Origin: Mucilaginibacter defluvii
GTDB lineage: Bacteria > Bacteroidota > Bacteroidia > Sphingobacteriales > Sphingobacteriaceae
Reading direction: 5' to 3'
Length of the DNA stretch: 64,000 nucleotides
Assembly: GCF_039543225.1 (NCBI RefSeq)
Contig: NZ_BAABJI010000002.1
Location: 744,001 to 808,000, forward strand
Below, piece after piece: positions 37,338 to 47,060 of the stretch (the first letter of the stretch is position 1; each line of letters begins with the position of its first letter). The notes beneath the pieces were generated by a model. It saw only the letters and a list, made by a program, of their open reading frames with translations. It ran no database searches and was not told the DNA's origin. The translations under genes and the position numbers were made by a program.

Positions 37338-38297
37338 TTACTGTATATCCCCGTAAGCTTCCAGTATGCGTTTTACCAGTTTGTGGCGCACCACGTCCTC
37401 ACCGCTCAGGTATATGATATCGATACCTTTGATGTCCGTCAGAATTCTTAAGGCAGTATGCAAACCGGATTGTTGTTTTTTAGGCAGGTCAATCTGTGTT
37501 ACGTCGCCGGTTACAATAAACTTTGCGGTTGGCCCCATGCGCGTTAAGAACATCTTCAACTGCATATCGGTAGCGTTCTGCGCCTCATCCAATATCACAA
37601 AACAATTATCGAGCGTACGGCCGCGCATAAACGCCAAAGGAGCAATCTCGATAGTACGGTTCTCCAGGTAAGTTTTTAGCTTTTCAGGTGGAATCATGTC
37701 ATCCAGCGCATCATACAATGGGCGCAGGTAAGGGTCAATTTTTTCCTTCAAGTCTCCCGGCAGAAAGCCCAGGTTCTCCCCTGCCTCAACTGCCGGCCGG
37801 GTTAATATGATCCTTTTTATTTCTTTATTCTTTAACGCCCGTACAGCTAAAGCAACCGCTGTATAGGTTTTACCGGTACCTGCGGGCCCTATGGCAAACA
37901 ACACATCGTTTTTAATGATGCTATCAACCATACGGCGCTGGTTGGCTGTGCGGGCCTTTACCATAATGCCGTTATGGCCAAAAACAATCACCTCGCCGGT
38001 AGTAGATTTATCTGCAGGACTATCAGCCGCTGGTGTATGCGTTACTTTTGAGCCCAGTATGCGCTCTATATCCGTTATATTTAAGTTGTCGTACTTCTCA
38101 ACATGCTGAAGCAAAACCCCGAATTTCTCATTAAAAACCGACAGTTCATGCTCATCGCCCAATACCTTTACCTCACTGCCCCGTGCAACTATTTTTAACT
38201 TCGGGTATTGCTTTTTAATGATCTCAAAATGATCGTTATTAGGCCCCCAAAGCACCGCAGGATTGATGTTTTCGATAGATAGTTTTAGCTCGTTCAA
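37338..38297 (-). CDS. PhoH-family ATPase (YbeZ-like)
   Basis: 319 residues. Start is a TTG (38295-38297); no ATG is available in frame nearby, and MNELKLSIENI is a normal start for this family. Walker A is GPAGTGKT, Walker B FVILDEAQN, with the family's GFLPGDLKEKI region. PhoH/YbeZ proteins are RNA-associated ATPases linked to ribosome maturation or RNA quality control through YbeY. The N-terminal third includes a variable segment (about residues 80-110) rich in Asp, Ala and Ser. No YbeY gene is adjacent. Confidence 0.92.
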   Translation of the reverse strand: MNELKLSIENINPAVLWGPNNDHFEIIKKQYPKLKIVARGSEVKVLGDEHELSVFNEKFGVLLQHVEKYDNLNITDIERILGSKVTHTPAADSPADKSTTGEVIVFGHNGIMVKARTANQRRMVDSIIKNDVLFAIGPAGTGKTYTAVALAVRALKNKEIKRIILTRPAVEAGENLGFLPGDLKEKIDPYLRPLYDALDDMIPPEKLKTYLENRTIEIAPLAFMRGRTLDNCFVILDEAQNATDMQLKMFLTRMGPTAKFIVTGDVTQIDLPKKQQSGLHTALRILTDIKGIDIIYLSGEDVVRHKLVKRILEAYGDIQ

Positions 38298-38398
38298 TAC
38301 AAAATTGATTTTTAGTTGCTGATTTTTATGAATTAAAAATTGAATATTTGTAGCGCTTATCGCTTGTACAAGATTAGCAATAAATATTTAAATAATTA

Positions 38399-39175
38399 AT
38401 GGCAATAATAACTTTAACTACCGACCTTGGCGATAAGGATATATACCTTGCAGCACTCAAGGGCAGTATTTTAAAATTGTTGCCTGATGTAAATATTGTT
38501 GATATTACCAACAGCGTATCAACCTTTAACATACAGCAAGCTGCCTTTATTTTAAAGAACAGTTACCACTACTTTCCGGACAATACGGTACACCTGATAG
38601 GTATTGATACGGTGTACAATTCCTTTACTAAATACTTGGCTATCTATTATAAAAACCATTTTTTTGTCGGTGCCGATAACGGTATATTCTCCCTAATGTT
38701 TGATGATGAACCTGAAGAGGTTTACGAGATCAACATTATGCAGGACCTAAAATTTTTGCACTTCCCGCTGGCTGATATTTTTGTTAAGGCAGCCTGTCAT
38801 TTGGCCAACGGCGGCAGGATTGACGAAATTGGCTTGCGCATCAGCGGTATTGAGAAAAAAATGAACCTGCAACCGGTAGTAGAGCGCAACCTGATTAAAG
38901 GCGCGGTAATATATATCGACTCCTTCCAAAACGTGATTACCAATATTACCAAAGAATTTTTCAATACCATACAGCAGGGCCGCAGGTTTACGTTATATTT
39001 TAAACGTAATGAAACTATTAACCACCTGAGCTGGCATTACAACGAGGTACCCGAAGGTGAAAAGCTTTGCCTGTTTGGCATCAGCGATCATTTAGAGATC
39101 GCCATAAACAAAGGTAACGCCAGCGGTTTGTTAGGCCTTAACCTGGGCGACAGCGTGATTATTGAGTTTGAATAA
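38399..39175 (+). CDS. SAM hydrolase / hydroxide adenosyltransferase (DUF62)
   Basis: 258 residues. The opening IITLTTDLGDKDIYLA and DITNSVSTFNIQQAAFIL match the DUF62 family, which includes chlorinases, fluorinases and SAM hydroxide adenosyltransferases. The most common member hydrolyses SAM to adenosine and methionine. The halogenase-type loop is not apparent, so the hydrolase is favoured. Divergent from phoH. Confidence 0.85.
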   Translation: MAIITLTTDLGDKDIYLAALKGSILKLLPDVNIVDITNSVSTFNIQQAAFILKNSYHYFPDNTVHLIGIDTVYNSFTKYLAIYYKNHFFVGADNGIFSLMFDDEPEEVYEINIMQDLKFLHFPLADIFVKAACHLANGGRIDEIGLRISGIEKKMNLQPVVERNLIKGAVIYIDSFQNVITNITKEFFNTIQQGRRFTLYFKRNETINHLSWHYNEVPEGEKLCLFGISDHLEIAINKGNASGLLGLNLGDSVIIEFE

Positions 39176-39226
39176 CAGCCGCCTGTAACATTTATTTTAT
39201 TAAACCATAAACAAAACGTTTTAAGT

Positions 39227-39234
39227 TAACTTTG
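39227..39234 (+). promoter_or_regulatory. -7 element of the beta-CASP nuclease gene
   Basis: TAACTTTG, exact TAnnTTTG, giving a leader of about 55 nt. The gene before it ends at 39175. Confidence 0.45.
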
Positions 39235-39295
39235 CTGTAGTGTAAGGTTTTACCTGACCGTGCCTGCCATACAGGCTGCAAACAGAGGATATTTG

Positions 39296-40693
39296 ATGAA
39301 ATTAACTATACATGGCGCAGCCCGCCAGGTTACCGGGAGCATGCATTTACTCGAGGTAAACAATTATAAAATACTGGTTGACTGTGGTTTGGACTATGAG
39401 CGCGATAGACAGCTGCACACCAACGAAGATTTCCCTTTTAACCCCGCGGATATTGACGTAGTGATACTTACCCATGCGCATATTGATCACTCGGGCAACC
39501 TGCCCACACTTGTACGACTGGGTTATGAAGGACAGATATTAAGCACCGCCCCCACTGCTGACCTGACTGAATTACTGCTGCTTGATTCGGTTAGCATATT
39601 TATGAATAAAGCCCACAAAGGGCGTAAGCACAGCCGAAACCGTGGCAAACACAGTAACGCACAGCAGCCCTTATATCTGCAAAAGCATGTAATGGATACC
39701 ATGGAACGTTTTGTTACTATTGGCTTTAATAAACCGTTCAGGCTTACGGGCGATGTGGAGCTTACTTTTATACCCGCCGGTCATTTGCTTGGTGCTGCAG
39801 CAGCGGTATTAAAAATAAACGACAATGGCGAAGAAAAAACCATCGCTTTTACCGGTGACATAGGACGAAAAAACTACCCGGTATTAAACGACCCCGAACC
39901 TTTACCGCCGGCAGATTACCTGGTAAGTGAGGCTACTTATGGCGGCCGCTATCATACCAAAGGCAAAACCGTTGAGGCTGCTTTGGTAGAAACTATTGAG
40001 AAAGCTTGTATAAAAGAGCAGGGCCGACTGATCATTCCGGCGTTCAGCATCGGGCGTACACAATCGTTAGTTTTTGCGCTTAACAAAATATTCAGCAGTG
40101 GGTTACTGCCGCCGGTTAAAGTATTTGTTGATAGCCCCATGGCTACCATGGCTACCCGGGTGTTTCGCAAATATCATTATCTTGTTAATGATGAAGCGCA
40201 GGAATTTTACAATAAGCAGGGCGATGAATTTGAGTTTGATAATCTAACGTATGTAGAAACTTTGAAGGATAGCCGGCAGGTGTCTAATTACTTTGAGCCC
40301 TGCATCATTATATCTTCCGCCGGTATGCTGGAAGGCGGCCGCATTCAGGATCACCTGTTTTATAACATTCAAAATTATTACTGCACCATTCTGTTCATCG
40401 GCTATTGCGCTAAAGGCACATTAGGCCACCGCCTGCTGCGGGGTGATTCTATTGTACATATTAAAGACCGCGATTTAGCTGTTTACGCCACTGTCAAGCA
40501 AACCGATGTATTAAGCGCACACGGAGATCATGATGACCTGATGGCTAATGTACTATCTCAGGCTAAGGGTAAGCTCAAAAAGGTATTTCTGGTTCACGGT
40601 GAAACTTCGAGTATGGATGCTTTAGCTGTTGCTATTGAGGAAGCCGGTTACCAAGCTATAGTGCCTGAAAAGGGTGTGGCTTATTTATTATAA
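39296..40693 (+). CDS. Metallo-beta-lactamase fold beta-CASP RNA nuclease
   Basis: 465 residues from ATG 39296; a GTG start at 39260 would add 12 residues. Metal ligands HAHIDH (His60, His62, Asp64, His65), then a beta-CASP domain, and an RNA-specificity C terminus with SAHGDHDDL and FLVHGETSSMDAL. The family includes CPSF73-like exonucleases/endonucleases that process or decay RNA. A basic insert HKGRKHSRNRGKHSN (about 115-130) could aid RNA binding. No signal peptide. Confidence 0.93.
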   Translation: MKLTIHGAARQVTGSMHLLEVNNYKILVDCGLDYERDRQLHTNEDFPFNPADIDVVILTHAHIDHSGNLPTLVRLGYEGQILSTAPTADLTELLLLDSVSIFMNKAHKGRKHSRNRGKHSNAQQPLYLQKHVMDTMERFVTIGFNKPFRLTGDVELTFIPAGHLLGAAAAVLKINDNGEEKTIAFTGDIGRKNYPVLNDPEPLPPADYLVSEATYGGRYHTKGKTVEAALVETIEKACIKEQGRLIIPAFSIGRTQSLVFALNKIFSSGLLPPVKVFVDSPMATMATRVFRKYHYLVNDEAQEFYNKQGDEFEFDNLTYVETLKDSRQVSNYFEPCIIISSAGMLEGGRIQDHLFYNIQNYYCTILFIGYCAKGTLGHRLLRGDSIVHIKDRDLAVYATVKQTDVLSAHGDHDDLMANVLSQAKGKLKKVFLVHGETSSMDALAVAIEEAGYQAIVPEKGVAYLL

Positions 40694-40710
40694 TCTAGAG
40701 CGATATATTC

Positions 40711-40800
40711 AATTTGTCATTTCGAAGCGACAGGGAGAAACTTACCTATGTTCATAATTAAGCGAAAAGATTTCTCCTCGTACCTCGTTCGAAATGACAA
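40711..40800. repeat. Interspersed palindromic repeat (TTGTCATTTCGAA type)
   Basis: TTGTCATTTCGAA (about 40714-40726) is perfectly inverted as TTCGAAATGACAA (40788-40800). Inside, GGGAGAAA and GATTTCTCC are also inverted. This layout matches an abundant intergenic repeat known to me from Bacteroidota genomes. It is located downstream of the beta-CASP gene and before the convergent serA. Confidence 0.75.
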
Positions 40801-40849
40801 TCTGCTTTTTTAGAGTAATCCCTCATGGGAGAATCAGAAAGTGTCTAAC

Positions 40850-40884
40850 AAAAAAAGTCCATAAGCATTATTGCTCATGGACTT
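40850..40884 (-). terminator. Terminator of serA
   Basis: AAGTCCATAAGCA (40855-40867) pairs with TGCTCATGGACTT (40872-40884), one mismatch. A T7 run follows on the minus strand. Confidence 0.85.
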
Positions 40885-40909
40885 AGAATATCTAATCGGA
40901 TAAAAATTA

Positions 40910-41857
40910 TTACTTCTTGAAATGATCGATGATCAGGCTGGCCAGCTCTACACCTATCCGCTCCTGCGCTTCATTAGTTGCCGCGCCAATGTGCGGAGTT
41001 AACGTAATTTTAGGGTGAGAAAGAATTTCCGGACGAGGAGTTGGTTCATTGTCGAATACATCCAATGCCGCGAATGAAACTTTACCACTGTCTAGCGCCG
41101 CTATTAAAGCGGTTTCGTCGATCAGGCCGCCACGGGAGCAGTTAATCAGGCCGACACCTTTTTTAAGCGTTTCCAGTTCAGCTTCGCCAATTAAAGCCTT
41201 GTCAACAAAAGGTGTATGTAATGTGATAAAGTCCGACTGTTTAAGCACTTCTTCAACTGAAGCAGACTTTACCGGAACATTTACTTTAGTACCACCGCCT
41301 AAAACAATCTCCAGTTCAGGGTTGAATGGGAATAAATCGTAAGCTAAAACTTCCATACCTACACCAATAGCAATTTTGGCCACTTCACGACCGATACGGC
41401 CAAAGCCCAGGATACCTAACGTTTTGCCACGCAATTCCACACCTTTAGCATAAGCTTTTTTTAGTCCGTTAAAGTTGTTAGTGCCTTCAACCGGCATTTT
41501 ACGGTTGCTATCATACAAAAAACGTACGCCACCATACAGGTGTGCGAACACCAATTCCGCTACAGATAATGATGACGATGCGGGCGTATTATAAACGGCT
41601 ACACCTTTTTCTTTGGCATAGTCAACATCAATGTTGTCAACGCCAACGCCACCGCGGCCTATCAGTTTAATGTTAGGACAGGCATCAATAAGCGCTTTAC
41701 GTACTTTTGTAGCGCTGCGCACGGTAATGGCGTCGTATTCGTTCAAACGTGCAGGCAATTCTTCCTGCGGTATATTGGTGGTATCAACGGTAAAGCCGGC
41801 TTCTTCAAGCATTTGCTTACCTACCGGATCGATACCGTCGTTAGCTAATATCTTCAT
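40910..41857 (-). CDS. serA: D-3-phosphoglycerate dehydrogenase SerA (ACT-less)
   Basis: NAD-dependent first step of serine synthesis. 315 residues from ATG 41855-41857; the frame could extend to 41887 into a repeat. NAD motif LGFGRIGREVA, catalytic Arg in NCSRGGLID, catalytic His in PHIGAATNEAQ. The protein ends before the ACT or ASB regulatory domain of long-form enzymes, so serine feedback control through ACT is absent. serC lies upstream on the same strand, separated by a heptamer-phased repeat. Confidence 0.95.
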   Translation of the reverse strand: MKILANDGIDPVGKQMLEEAGFTVDTTNIPQEELPARLNEYDAITVRSATKVRKALIDACPNIKLIGRGGVGVDNIDVDYAKEKGVAVYNTPASSSLSVAELVFAHLYGGVRFLYDSNRKMPVEGTNNFNGLKKAYAKGVELRGKTLGILGFGRIGREVAKIAIGVGMEVLAYDLFPFNPELEIVLGGGTKVNVPVKSASVEEVLKQSDFITLHTPFVDKALIGEAELETLKKGVGLINCSRGGLIDETALIAALDSGKVSFAALDVFDNEPTPRPEILSHPKITLTPHIGAATNEAQERIGVELASLIIDHFKK

Positions 41858-41871
41858 TTTGTAATTAGTAA

Positions 41872-41938
41872 TTATGTCATTTGTCATTGCTCAACTATCA
41901 TTCTGTCTAATGACTACTGACCAATGACCATTGACTAT
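41872..41938. repeat. Heptamer-phased inverted repeat between serC and serA
   Basis: The right arm is a run of 7-base units TGTCTAA, TGACTAC, TGACCAA, TGACCAT, TGACTAT; the left arm (41876-41889) reads GTCATTTGTCATTG, the inverse of units CAATGAC and AAATGAC. It fills the 82-bp spacer of the serC-serA pair, the same 7-base periodicity seen between purC and phoH with different bases. Confidence 0.7.
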
Positions 41939-41939
41939 A

Positions 41940-43007
41940 TTATTTATTTTTTTCGGCAAACTCCTGCATGGCTTCAATAAGCACATGTACGCTGGTTATT
42001 GGCAGCGCATTGTAAATTGATGCCCTGAAACCACCTACACTCCTGTGTCCTTTTATTCCTACTATGCCTTTTTCATCGCACAGTTTAAGGAAAGGTTTTT
42101 CGTGCTCCGGATTTTCGGCTACAAAGCAAACGTTCATGTGCGAGCGGTCTTCGGTAGCGGCCACACCTTTAAATAACGGGTTACGATCAATCTCGGCATA
42201 TAATGCTTTTGATTTAGCCTGGTTTTCCTGTTCTATAGCGTCAACACCACCCTTTGCCTTAACCCAGTTAAGGGTAAGCATGGATACGTAAATGGCGAAT
42301 ACCGGCGGAGTATTGTACATTGAGCCGCCTTCAATTTGCGTTTGATAGTTGAGCATGGCCGGTATAGCACGACCAGTTTTACCTAAAATTTCGTCCTTAA
42401 CAATAACCAAAGTAACGCCTGCAGGGCCCATATTTTTCTGCGCACCAGCGTAGATCAAACCGAAATCGGCAACATTTATCTTGCGGCTGAATATATCTGA
42501 CGACATATCGCAAACAACAGGCACCGGCGACGAGAAAAAGTTTTGCAACTGCGTACCGTAAATGGTATTGTTTGATGTTATATGAAAATAAGCTGCATCA
42601 GCAGGTATTTCAAAATCCTTAGGGATAAAAGTAAAATTACTCTCTTTAGATGAAGCCACTATTGATACTTCTCCAAAGTATTTAGCCTCTTTTAAAGCCT
42701 TGTTAGCCCACACGCCTGATTCAAGGTATGCGGCTTTACTTCCGTCAGGCAACAAGTTGTAAGGCACCATTGCAAACTGTGTGCTTGCACCGCCCTGTAA
42801 AAACAATACCGAGTAACCTTCGGGAACGCTGAATAACTCTTTAACCAAACGTACAGCTTCGTCCAAAACAGCTTCAAACTCTTTTGACCTGTGCGAGATT
42901 TCCAGGATTGATAAACCTGTACCATTAAAATCAATAACAGCCTGAGCGGCCTGCTTGAAAACCTCCTGGGGTAATATGCCCGGCCCGGCACCAAAATTAT
43001 GTTTCAT
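41940..43007 (-). CDS. serC: Phosphoserine aminotransferase SerC
   Basis: PLP enzyme of the second step of serine synthesis (and of the pyridoxal pathway in some bacteria). 355 residues. The PLP Lys is in [25 protein letters not shown] at the start and [15 protein letters not shown] near the end are family signatures. serA follows downstream on the same strand and is likely part of the same transcript. Confidence 0.97.
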   Translation of the reverse strand: MKHNFGAGPGILPQEVFKQAAQAVIDFNGTGLSILEISHRSKEFEAVLDEAVRLVKELFSVPEGYSVLFLQGGASTQFAMVPYNLLPDGSKAAYLESGVWANKALKEAKYFGEVSIVASSKESNFTFIPKDFEIPADAAYFHITSNNTIYGTQLQNFFSSPVPVVCDMSSDIFSRKINVADFGLIYAGAQKNMGPAGVTLVIVKDEILGKTGRAIPAMLNYQTQIEGGSMYNTPPVFAIYVSMLTLNWVKAKGGVDAIEQENQAKSKALYAEIDRNPLFKGVAATEDRSHMNVCFVAENPEHEKPFLKLCDEKGIVGIKGHRSVGGFRASIYNALPITSVHVLIEAMQEFAEKNK

Positions 43008-43155
43008 ATAATTTGTTGAAATGTAAACGCTAATAAAACTTTTGGTCAGTTAGTATATTAACGCTCCGAAGTTAATTATTTTGACAAAGTATATAGAGAT
43101 TATTTGCTTTTTGTTGAAAAAAAGCGACACTTTATTAACAATCAGATCAATAAGC

Positions 43156-43824
43156 TCAGGCGTGTTTTAAAGGCTGGGCATTTTTTAACGCGGAGATGGC
43201 TGCTAACTGATTATCAGCAGAGAATACTGAACTGCCGGCTACCAGTACGTTAGCCCCGGCTTCAATAAGTTTTGATGCGTTGCTTACATCTACCCCACCA
43301 TCAATTTCAATAAACAGATTGGGGTTATGCAATTCAGCAAGGGTGCGTAGTTCCCTGATTTTTTTATAGGTATTGGATATGAATTTCTGTCCGCCGAAGC
43401 CCGGGTTCACCGACATGATACATACCTGTTCAACATCGGCAATAACATCCTCAAGCAAGCGCACGTTAGTATGCGGATTTAAAGCAACGCCCGCGCGGCA
43501 ACCTAAATCTTTGATAACCTGTATGGTGCGGTGTAAATGGGTACACGCTTCATAATGTACCATTATACCATCTGCGCCGGCATCTTTAAAAGCCTTTAGG
43601 TAACGGTCAGGGTCAACGATCATCAGGTGTACGTCCAGTGGTTTAGTAGCGTATTTTTTAACCGCGCTGATCACCGGAAAACCGAAGGAGATGTTCGGAA
43701 CGAAAACGCCGTCCATTACATCAACATGTATCCAATCCGCTTCACTGTTATTAAGCATTTCGATATCGCGCTGCATATTGGCAAAATCCGCCGCGAGAAT
43801 AGAGGGGGCAACTAAAGGCTTCAT
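43156..43824 (-). CDS. rpe: Ribulose-phosphate 3-epimerase
   Basis: Interconverts ribulose-5-P and xylulose-5-P in the pentose phosphate pathway. 222 residues from ATG 43822-43824 (MKPLVAPSILAADFAN). HVDVMDGVFVPNISFG carries catalytic Asp and His positions, and MSVNPGFGGQKF is the conserved phosphate-site motif. The short reading before the start (43825-43842) is not needed. Confidence 0.97.
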   Translation of the reverse strand: MKPLVAPSILAADFANMQRDIEMLNNSEADWIHVDVMDGVFVPNISFGFPVISAVKKYATKPLDVHLMIVDPDRYLKAFKDAGADGIMVHYEACTHLHRTIQVIKDLGCRAGVALNPHTNVRLLEDVIADVEQVCIMSVNPGFGGQKFISNTYKKIRELRTLAELHNPNLFIEIDGGVDVSNASKLIEAGANVLVAGSSVFSADNQLAAISALKNAQPLKHA

Positions 43825-43885
43825 GGCGGTAAATATAGGCATTGGTGTGGCGCTGATGTATTATTTCACAAAAAATGACTCTGCT

Positions 43886-44158
43886 TTAATCGCAGTTTAG
43901 CAATAAGTCATAGTATTTTTTCATTAAAACCGTGTCGTAATTAACAAGTGAACTGTAAGCTTCGGACACAAGCTCGTTCAGTATGGAAGCACCCAACTGT
44001 CCTGCTCCGTTAGGTATAGATTCATAATACTTAATAATATCCTTTACCCGAATGATCTCATAAAGCAGCAGTTGCACCAGGTCAGCCTGCGCGTCTGACT
44101 TAACCCCCTGCGGGTTCTTGCTAAGAAAATCTAAAGGATCAAGGGGTGTAAAATTCAT
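43886..44158 (-). CDS. Small conserved hypothetical protein
   Basis: 90 residues from ATG 44156-44158 (MNFTPLDPLDFLSKNP); the extension to 44188 lacks support. Mostly alpha-helical with an acidic middle and no signal or membrane segment. I do not recognise a domain. It is located between rpe and pnp with A/T-rich spacers on both sides. Confidence 0.65.
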   Translation of the reverse strand: MNFTPLDPLDFLSKNPQGVKSDAQADLVQLLLYEIIRVKDIIKYYESIPNGAGQLGASILNELVSEAYSSLVNYDTVLMKKYYDLLLNCD

Positions 44159-44283
44159 GTTTTTAAAGCACCGGATATAACTTATCAATTACCTAAGCAA
44201 TACAAATAATGATTACTGTTGTTTTAAGAACAATGGCATTGTATCAATTATGTTACACAATTATAAAACGGCTGTTAAATAAT

Positions 44284-44312
44284 AAAACCCTCGCTTTTAG
44301 GGAGGGTTTTAT
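44284..44312 (-). terminator. Terminator of pnp
   Basis: AAAACCCTC (44284-44292) pairs with GAGGGTTTT (44302-44310). On the minus strand it is followed by a T-rich tail. Confidence 0.75.
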
Positions 44313-44330
44313 AACGCAATTATAATAAAT

Positions 44331-46472
44331 TTATTTGCTTTCCTGCGCAGGTTTCTCAGGTTTTGGCAACAGGGCTTTTCTTGATAATTTCAATTTTCCT
44401 TGTTTATCAACGTCGAGCAGTTTAACACGCACTTCATCTCCAACCTGGAAAATGCCGTCCATGGTTTCAAAACGCTTGTGGTCAATCTCCGAAATGTGCA
44501 GCAAACCATCTTTACCCGGCATTATTTCAACAAATGCACCAAACGGCATGATCGATTTAACTTTACCCTCGTAAATTTCGCCAACCTCTGGTTTAGCGGC
44601 AATATTACGTATACGGGTAACTGCCTGGTCAATAGATGCTTTATTATCAGCAAATATTTGTACGATACCTTGGTTGTTAACTTCTTCGATAGAGATGGTT
44701 GCACCGGTTTCGCGTTGCATTTCCTGAATAATTTTACCACCCGGGCCGATAACCGCACCAATAAATTCTTTATCGATTTTTATGGTGATAATACGCGGAG
44801 CGTGTGGTTTGTAATCTTCACGAGGTGCAGCGATGGTCTTCTTCATCTCGTTCAGGATCTGTAAACGGCCTTCTTTAGCCTGATGTAGAGCCTTAGCCAA
44901 TACTTCGTATGAAAGACCGTTGATCTTCAGGTCCATTTGGCAGGCAACAATACCATTTTCAGTACCGGTTACCTTAAAGTCCATATCACCCAGGTGATCC
45001 TCGTCGCCAAGGATATCAGATAATACAGCATATTTAGTACCCTCAGGGTTGGTGATCAAGCCCATGGCAATACCGGATACCGGAGCCTGAATTTTAATAC
45101 CGGCATCCATTAATGCCAAAGTACCTGCGCACACCGTAGCCATTGATGATGAACCGTTTGACTCCAGGATATCAGATACTACACGGATAGTGTAAGGATT
45201 TTCATCGGCAACAGGCAATACTTGTTTTAATGAACGCATTGCCAAGTTACCATGACCGATCTCACGACGGCCGGCTCCCCTGTTCGGGCGAACTTCGCCG
45301 GTTGAGAAACCCGGGAAATTATAGTGCAAAATGAATTTTTGGTAACCGTTGATGAAAGCGCCGTCAATCATCTGCTCATCATCCTTAGCACCCAGGGTAA
45401 CTGTGGTTAACGCCTGGGTTTCGCCACGGGTAAATACCGCTGAACCGTGGGCTGCCGGCAGGTAGCCTACTTCGCTCCAGATCGGGCGTATTTGTTTTGA
45501 GTTACGGCCATCTAAACGCAGATCCTCATCCAGAATCAGGTTACGTACGGCATCATACTCTACATCGTGGAAATATTTTTTGATCAGGCTCTCAGTAACC
45601 GCGTCAATCTCGATACCTAAAGTAGCGATGAAAATATCGCGTATCTCGCGCAGTTTTAAATGGCGCTCATGTTTGCCTGCACCTGATTTGGCTACTTCGT
45701 AAACTTTATCATAAGTAGCGGCGTAAACTTGTTTCTTCAGCTCTTCGTTGCTGTGTTCGTGGCTGTAGATACGCTTTTCAGTTTTACCAACCGCGGCAGC
45801 AAGCTCTTTCTGAACCTGAACCTGTACTTTGATAGCCTCGTGAGCGAACTTAATAGCTTCAACAAGTTCTTCTTCCTGAATCTCTTTTGATTCGCCCTCA
45901 ACCATGTTGATGTCGAACTCCGATCCGGCTACGATGAACTCTAAAGTTGCGCGTTCCAGATCGCTCAGGGTTGGGTTTATAACCAGCTGGCCATCAATTT
46001 TAGCTACACGAACCTCTGATATCGGGCCGTTGAACGGAATATCAGAAACAGCTAATGCCGCTGATGCCGCCAAACCGGCAAGGCAATCGGGCATAATATT
46101 TTTATCTGCCGAAATCAAAGAGATCATTACCTGTGTATCGGCATGGTAATCCTCCGGAAAAAGCGGACGTAAAGCGCGGTCAACCAAACGAGAGATCAAA
46201 ACCTCGTAATCTGACAAACGTGCCTCACGGCGTAAAAAACCGCCCGGTATACGGCCAGTTGATGCGTATTTTTCCTGATAGTCAACCGAAAGCGGTAAAA
46301 AGTCAACACCTTCTTTTGCTTCAGGAGATGATACTACGGTAGCAAGCAACATGGTGTCGCCTTGTTTTACTACCACAGAGCCATCGGCTTGTTTAGCCAG
46401 TTTTCCTGTTTCGATCTCAACGATGCGGCCGTCACCTAAATCGAAAGTTTTTTTAATTGCATTATAACTCAT
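44331..46472 (-). CDS. pnp: Polynucleotide phosphorylase
   Basis: 3'-5' exoribonuclease of mRNA decay that uses phosphate. 713 residues with two RNase PH domains (GRRDSRQI-type segment [12 protein letters not shown] at about 320, [10 protein letters not shown] in the second), then a KH domain ([12 protein letters not shown]) and an S1 domain ([21 protein letters not shown]). The rpsO gene is upstream, the classic bacterial order. Promoter at 46545-46552, right at the T-run of the rpsO terminator. Confidence 0.98.
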   Translation of the reverse strand: MSYNAIKKTFDLGDGRIVEIETGKLAKQADGSVVVKQGDTMLLATVVSSPEAKEGVDFLPLSVDYQEKYASTGRIPGGFLRREARLSDYEVLISRLVDRALRPLFPEDYHADTQVMISLISADKNIMPDCLAGLAASAALAVSDIPFNGPISEVRVAKIDGQLVINPTLSDLERATLEFIVAGSEFDINMVEGESKEIQEEELVEAIKFAHEAIKVQVQVQKELAAAVGKTEKRIYSHEHSNEELKKQVYAATYDKVYEVAKSGAGKHERHLKLREIRDIFIATLGIEIDAVTESLIKKYFHDVEYDAVRNLILDEDLRLDGRNSKQIRPIWSEVGYLPAAHGSAVFTRGETQALTTVTLGAKDDEQMIDGAFINGYQKFILHYNFPGFSTGEVRPNRGAGRREIGHGNLAMRSLKQVLPVADENPYTIRVVSDILESNGSSSMATVCAGTLALMDAGIKIQAPVSGIAMGLITNPEGTKYAVLSDILGDEDHLGDMDFKVTGTENGIVACQMDLKINGLSYEVLAKALHQAKEGRLQILNEMKKTIAAPREDYKPHAPRIITIKIDKEFIGAVIGPGGKIIQEMQRETGATISIEEVNNQGIVQIFADNKASIDQAVTRIRNIAAKPEVGEIYEGKVKSIMPFGAFVEIMPGKDGLLHISEIDHKRFETMDGIFQVGDEVRVKLLDVDKQGKLKLSRKALLPKPEKPAQESK

Positions 46473-46544
46473 TTTGTGTTTATTAAGATGCGCTTTTCAT
46501 CTTTAGGAGCGCACCGGTTTTGTTTGTGTTTTAAAACTTGCGTA

Positions 46545-46552
46545 CAAAAGTA
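46545..46552 (-). promoter_or_regulatory. pnp -7 element
   Basis: TACTTTTG on the minus strand, exact TAnnTTTG, 72 nt before the pnp ATG. It overlaps the T-run of the rpsO terminator. Confidence 0.5.
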
Positions 46553-46584
46553 AAAAAGCCATTCGCATTTGACGAACGGCTTTC
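46551..46584 (-). terminator. Terminator of rpsO
   Basis: AAGCCGTTCG/CGAATGGCTT stem with a G-T pair (46556-46565 with 46573-46582), loop 7 nt, then T6 on the minus strand. Confidence 0.8.
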
Positions 46585-46603
46585 TTAAAAATACTGTTGA
46601 AAA

Positions 46604-46882
46604 TTACTTGATAATATCCCTTAGCTGTAAAGCTTTGATGATAGCACGGTATCTTTCAATATCTTTGTTGTATAGGTAAGCCAATAAGGCACGGCGTTTA
46701 CCTACAAGCTTTTGCAATGATAATTGCGTTGCAAAATCCTTTTTGTTTTTTTTCAGGTGACCGGTTAAGTGCGCAATACGTGTTGTGAACAACGCTACCT
46801 GACCTTCTGCTGAACCTGTATCGGCAGCACCCTTACCATGTTTTGCGAAAATCTCTTGTTTCGCTTCTTTACTTAAATACAT
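46604..46882 (-). CDS. rpsO: 30S ribosomal protein S15
   Basis: 92 residues, full length. Typical S15 sequence: FAKHGKGAADTGSAEGQVALFT at the start, LVGKRRALLAYLYNKDIERY at the core. It binds 16S rRNA in the central domain. It has its own promoter (46929-46960) and terminator. Confidence 0.98.
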   Translation of the reverse strand: MYLSKEAKQEIFAKHGKGAADTGSAEGQVALFTTRIAHLTGHLKKNKKDFATQLSLQKLVGKRRALLAYLYNKDIERYRAIIKALQLRDIIK

Positions 46883-46928
46883 TGCTTGAATAATATTAAA
46901 GCTGTAAATACTTTGTTAATTGTGGCTG

Positions 46929-46960
46929 CAAAGATATACTTATTAATTGTGATATACAAT
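46929..46960 (-). promoter_or_regulatory. rpsO promoter
   Basis: Minus strand: TTG (46958-46960), 21-nt spacer, TATCTTTG (46929-46936), exact TAnnTTTG. Leader about 45 nt, long enough for the S15 autoregulatory site known in other bacteria, but no such fold was traced. Confidence 0.65.
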
Positions 46961-47006
46961 AGCTATATAATTATATAAGGCACTGTGTCATAGCATCCTC
47001 TGCAAA

Positions 47007-47040
47007 ACATAAAAGGCCACCTTGCGGCAGCCTTTTATGT
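47007..47040 (-). terminator. Terminator of rplU-rpmA
   Basis: ACATAAAAGGC stem (47007-47017 with 47030-47040, 11 bp) followed by a TTTTG tail on the minus strand. Confidence 0.8.
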
Positions 47041-47060
47041 GGTAATGTTATTTACTGAAA

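Noticed and set aside
44400-44864. A 154-codon frame antisense to pnp
   Set aside because: Lies wholly within pnp and shows no start signal or domain.
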